A stretch of DNA of 6,391 bases from contig JAGWTK010000232.1 in NCBI GenBank assembly GCA_028876035.1, forward strand, positions 1-6,391, written 5' to 3'. Positions 4,752 through 6,391 of this stretch are shown here, piece after piece (position 1 is the first letter of the stretch; each line of letters starts with the position of its first letter). Under the pieces are notes generated by a model that saw only the letters and a list, made by a program, of their open reading frames with translations, was not told the origin of the DNA and made no database searches. This DNA is from Bacteroidota bacterium. Lineage in GTDB: Bacteria; Bacteroidota; Bacteroidia; Chitinophagales; Chitinophagaceae. Made by a program: the position numbers and the translations under genes.

Positions 4752-5738
4752 ATGGTAAAAAAGTGGATAGTACCGGTATTTTTTGCCCTCACGTTGGCGG
4801 CCTGCAAAAGCGGCAATAAACAGGTGAGCAGCGAGGAAATTGTGACCGTTAAGGAACTTGTTGCGCAGTTCCCGGAGATCAAAATGCCCTATGCTGCGGG
4901 AGATACTTCTTTGAAAACGGCCAAAAACGACAGCAATTTCATTAGTTATAAGACCTTTAGCGGATTACTTCCCGACAGTATTTTTCATTCGGTTTTCGGA
5001 AAAAATGGCAAACCCAGGATTTACCCCGTCGGCCGCAGTACCGATAAAAACAAAGAGATCTACCTTGTAGCAAAAGCAGTGAGTCCGTCTGCCCGTGCCT
5101 TGTATGTATTGGTACTGTCAGACGCCAAACAACTCCTGGCTGCCATGCCCCTGCTGGTGGGCGATGAGAACGAAAACACCGAACATTCAGTATTGATCGA
5201 CAACCGTTACTCGATCAGCCTTAACCGCCAGCGCAAATTGCCCGACGGGCGCACCATTTATAAAAAAACGGCCTGGGCCTATATCAGCGGCAGTAAAGCC
5301 TTTGCACTCATTCTTACGGAAACCAACGAAACCGAAACAAAGCACGAACTGCAAAATCCCATCGATACACTCCCGAGAAAGCATAAATTATCAGGCGACT
5401 ACCTGCAGAACAAACTCAACCTGGTTTCGGTTAGGGATGGCCGTAATGATAAAGAACTGCGCATCTTCGTCCATTTTGAAAAAGATAACGGCAGTTGCAA
5501 GGGCGAACTTAAAGGCGAAGCCAAACTCGTTGCACCCAATAAAGCCGTCTACCACCCTTCCGGGGATCCCTGCGAACTGACCCTTCGTTTTGAAGGGAAC
5601 AAAGTGACACTGTCGGAAGAAGGCTGCGGATCACACCGCGACATCAAATGTTTTTTTGACGGCAGCTTTACCCGGAAACCGCCGGCGAAGAAAGCCAAAG
5701 CGAATGCCGGCAGTAAACCAGCTGCGAAGCCTGCGTAA
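4752..5738 (+). CDS. Lipoprotein of unknown function
   Basis: I do not recognise the family. From the ATG at 4752 the protein has 328 residues. It opens with a clear type II signal peptide, MVKKWIVPVFFALTLAAC, with lipobox LAAC and lipidated C18. A longer reading from a TTG at 4710 would bury the signal peptide behind 14 residues and is rejected. Residues after the cysteine (KSGNKQ) lack the acidic cluster linked to surface export in Bacteroidota, so a periplasm-facing anchor is more likely. The mature protein is mixed alpha/beta. A C-terminal region (about 215-307) contains four cysteines (249, 274, 292, 300), possibly two disulfides, in segments such as GSCKGELKG and EEGCGSHRDIKCFFDG. The last 20 residues are a Lys/Ala/Pro-rich low-complexity tail. 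It is divergent from mntR across 112 bp, so metal control is conceivable, but no promoter for it was identified. A terminator follows directly. Confidence 0.85.
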   Translation: MVKKWIVPVFFALTLAACKSGNKQVSSEEIVTVKELVAQFPEIKMPYAAGDTSLKTAKNDSNFISYKTFSGLLPDSIFHSVFGKNGKPRIYPVGRSTDKNKEIYLVAKAVSPSARALYVLVLSDAKQLLAAMPLLVGDENENTEHSVLIDNRYSISLNRQRKLPDGRTIYKKTAWAYISGSKAFALILTETNETETKHELQNPIDTLPRKHKLSGDYLQNKLNLVSVRDGRNDKELRIFVHFEKDNGSCKGELKGEAKLVAPNKAVYHPSGDPCELTLRFEGNKVTLSEEGCGSHRDIKCFFDGSFTRKPPAKKAKANAGSKPAAKPA

Positions 5739-5780
5739 AAACCGTCATACTCAACAGTATACAATTGTTTCCGGTTTTTA
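5737..5780. terminator. Probable terminator after the lipoprotein gene
   Basis: AAAAACCG (5737-5744) pairs perfectly with CGGTTTTT (5772-5779). Inside, ATACT/AGTAT (5747-5751 with 5756-5760) makes a second small hairpin. The outer stem carries its T-run within the stem on both strands. The large loop lowers confidence. Confidence 0.5.
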
Positions 5781-5791
5781 CCGTTAATTTG
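5765..5791 (+). promoter_or_regulatory. Possible promoter of the phosphorylase gene
   Basis: TTG (5765-5767) lies 16-17 bases before TTAATTTG (5784-5791). The latter resembles the Bacteroidota TAnnTTTG element with one mismatch, or with one base less between TA and TTTG. Transcription would begin about 30 bases before the ATG at 5830. It overlaps the preceding terminator, which is unusual, so the call is weak. Confidence 0.35.
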
Positions 5792-5829
5792 CGTACCCTT
5801 TACACATTGTTATTAGAATTTAATGCATT

Positions 5830-6391
5830 ATGAGTTTTAAGAATTACAAAGTACCCTACACCCCCGACACACGCTATGCAAAAAAAGTGGCTTATTTCTC
5901 CATGGAGTTTGCCGTTCACCAGCCACTTAAAATATACAGCGGCGGACTTGGTTTTCTATCGGGAAGCCATATGCGCAGTGCTTATGAGCTCCGCCAGAAC
6001 CTGGTGGGCATTGGAATCTTATGGAAATACGGATATTATGACCAGGCCCGCAACCAGGACCAAACCCTGCAGGTAACCTGGATGGAAAAAACGCCGGCCT
6101 TCCTCGAAGATACCGGGATCAAATTCCAGGTAAACATCCACGAACACCCGGTTTGGGTAAAGGTTTTTTACCTCAATCCCGAAACATTTAAAAGCGCACC
6201 GATATTCCTGCTGAGTACCGATGTTCCTGAAAACGACTACGTATCACAAACCATTACGCACCGCCTATACGATGCCAACGTTGCTACCAAGGTGGCCCAG
6301 TTCATTTTGCTGGGTGTTGGGGGAGCCAAACTGATGGATGAGATCGGATTCAATCCCGATTTGTACCACCTGAACGAAGCCCACGCCATCA
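5830..6391 (+). CDS. glgP: Alpha-glucan (glycogen/starch) phosphorylase, 5' part
   Basis: The frame is open from ATG 5830 to the window edge, giving 187 codons of an enzyme usually 550-850 residues long. It degrades alpha-1,4-glucans to glucose-1-phosphate with pyridoxal phosphate in the cytoplasm (GT35 family). The diagnostic N-terminal block is VAYFSMEFAVHQPLKIYSGG (20-39), followed by LGFLSGSHMRSA (40-51). The motif YHLNEAHAI (179-187) matches the HLNEGHA block of the shorter, TIGR02094-like group. Two positions differ from the usual form: GSH (45-47) instead of GDH, and NEAHA instead of NEGHA. The pyridoxal-phosphate lysine region lies beyond the window. An ATG at 5823 is out of frame and stops after five codons, so 5830 is the start. 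Whether glycogen synthesis genes follow cannot be seen. Confidence 0.9.
   Translation, partial: MSFKNYKVPYTPDTRYAKKVAYFSMEFAVHQPLKIYSGGLGFLSGSHMRSAYELRQNLVGIGILWKYGYYDQARNQDQTLQVTWMEKTPAFLEDTGIKFQVNIHEHPVWVKVFYLNPETFKSAPIFLLSTDVPENDYVSQTITHRLYDANVATKVAQFILLGVGGAKLMDEIGFNPDLYHLNEAHAI

Overview
The window looks like a chromosomal segment of a Bacteroidota bacterium, most likely of the Chitinophagaceae type (inference). The reasons are the protein families present, start codons mostly lacking a good Shine-Dalgarno, a near-perfect Bacteroidota promoter (TTTG, 19 bp, TAnnTTTG) in front of the metal regulator, and intergenic DNA filled with short-period repeats. I see no prophage, transposase, CRISPR array or tRNA/rRNA.

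Layout, left to right. Positions 1-110 hold a possible 3' tail of an upstream gene and a strong terminator hairpin (61-85). A five-unit 7-bp repeat (120-154) precedes a Crp/Fnr-type regulator (176-751, +). Its stop codon lies inside a perfect 20-bp palindrome (750-769), which leads into a compact M24-family metallopeptidase (820-1488, +) with its own terminator (1561-1597). The 612-bp tail-to-tail gap 1489-2100 has no gene I can support. It carries several repeat families, including three copies of an 84-bp unit (1836-2087) that keeps a 7-bp register up to and across the stop codon of the next gene.

The minus strand then carries a manganese/iron homeostasis operon transcribed right to left. 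It consists of a DtxR/MntR-family repressor with a GTG start (4639-3968) and, overlapping it by 20 bp, an Nramp metal transporter fused to a C-terminal universal-stress-protein domain (3987-2101). In front of the repressor, three TTTAG/CTAAA half-sites about one helical turn apart cover the -7 element, the layout expected of a metal-dependent autorepressed operon.

Divergent from this operon is a lipoprotein of unknown function (4752-5738, +), followed by a probable terminator and the 5' part of an alpha-glucan (glycogen) phosphorylase (5830 to the window end, +).

The best leads are regulatory and structural rather than a new enzymatic system: the overlapping MntR operator/promoter, the 84-bp (12 x 7) heptad-phased repeat array, the 20-bp palindrome, and the transporter-USP fusion.
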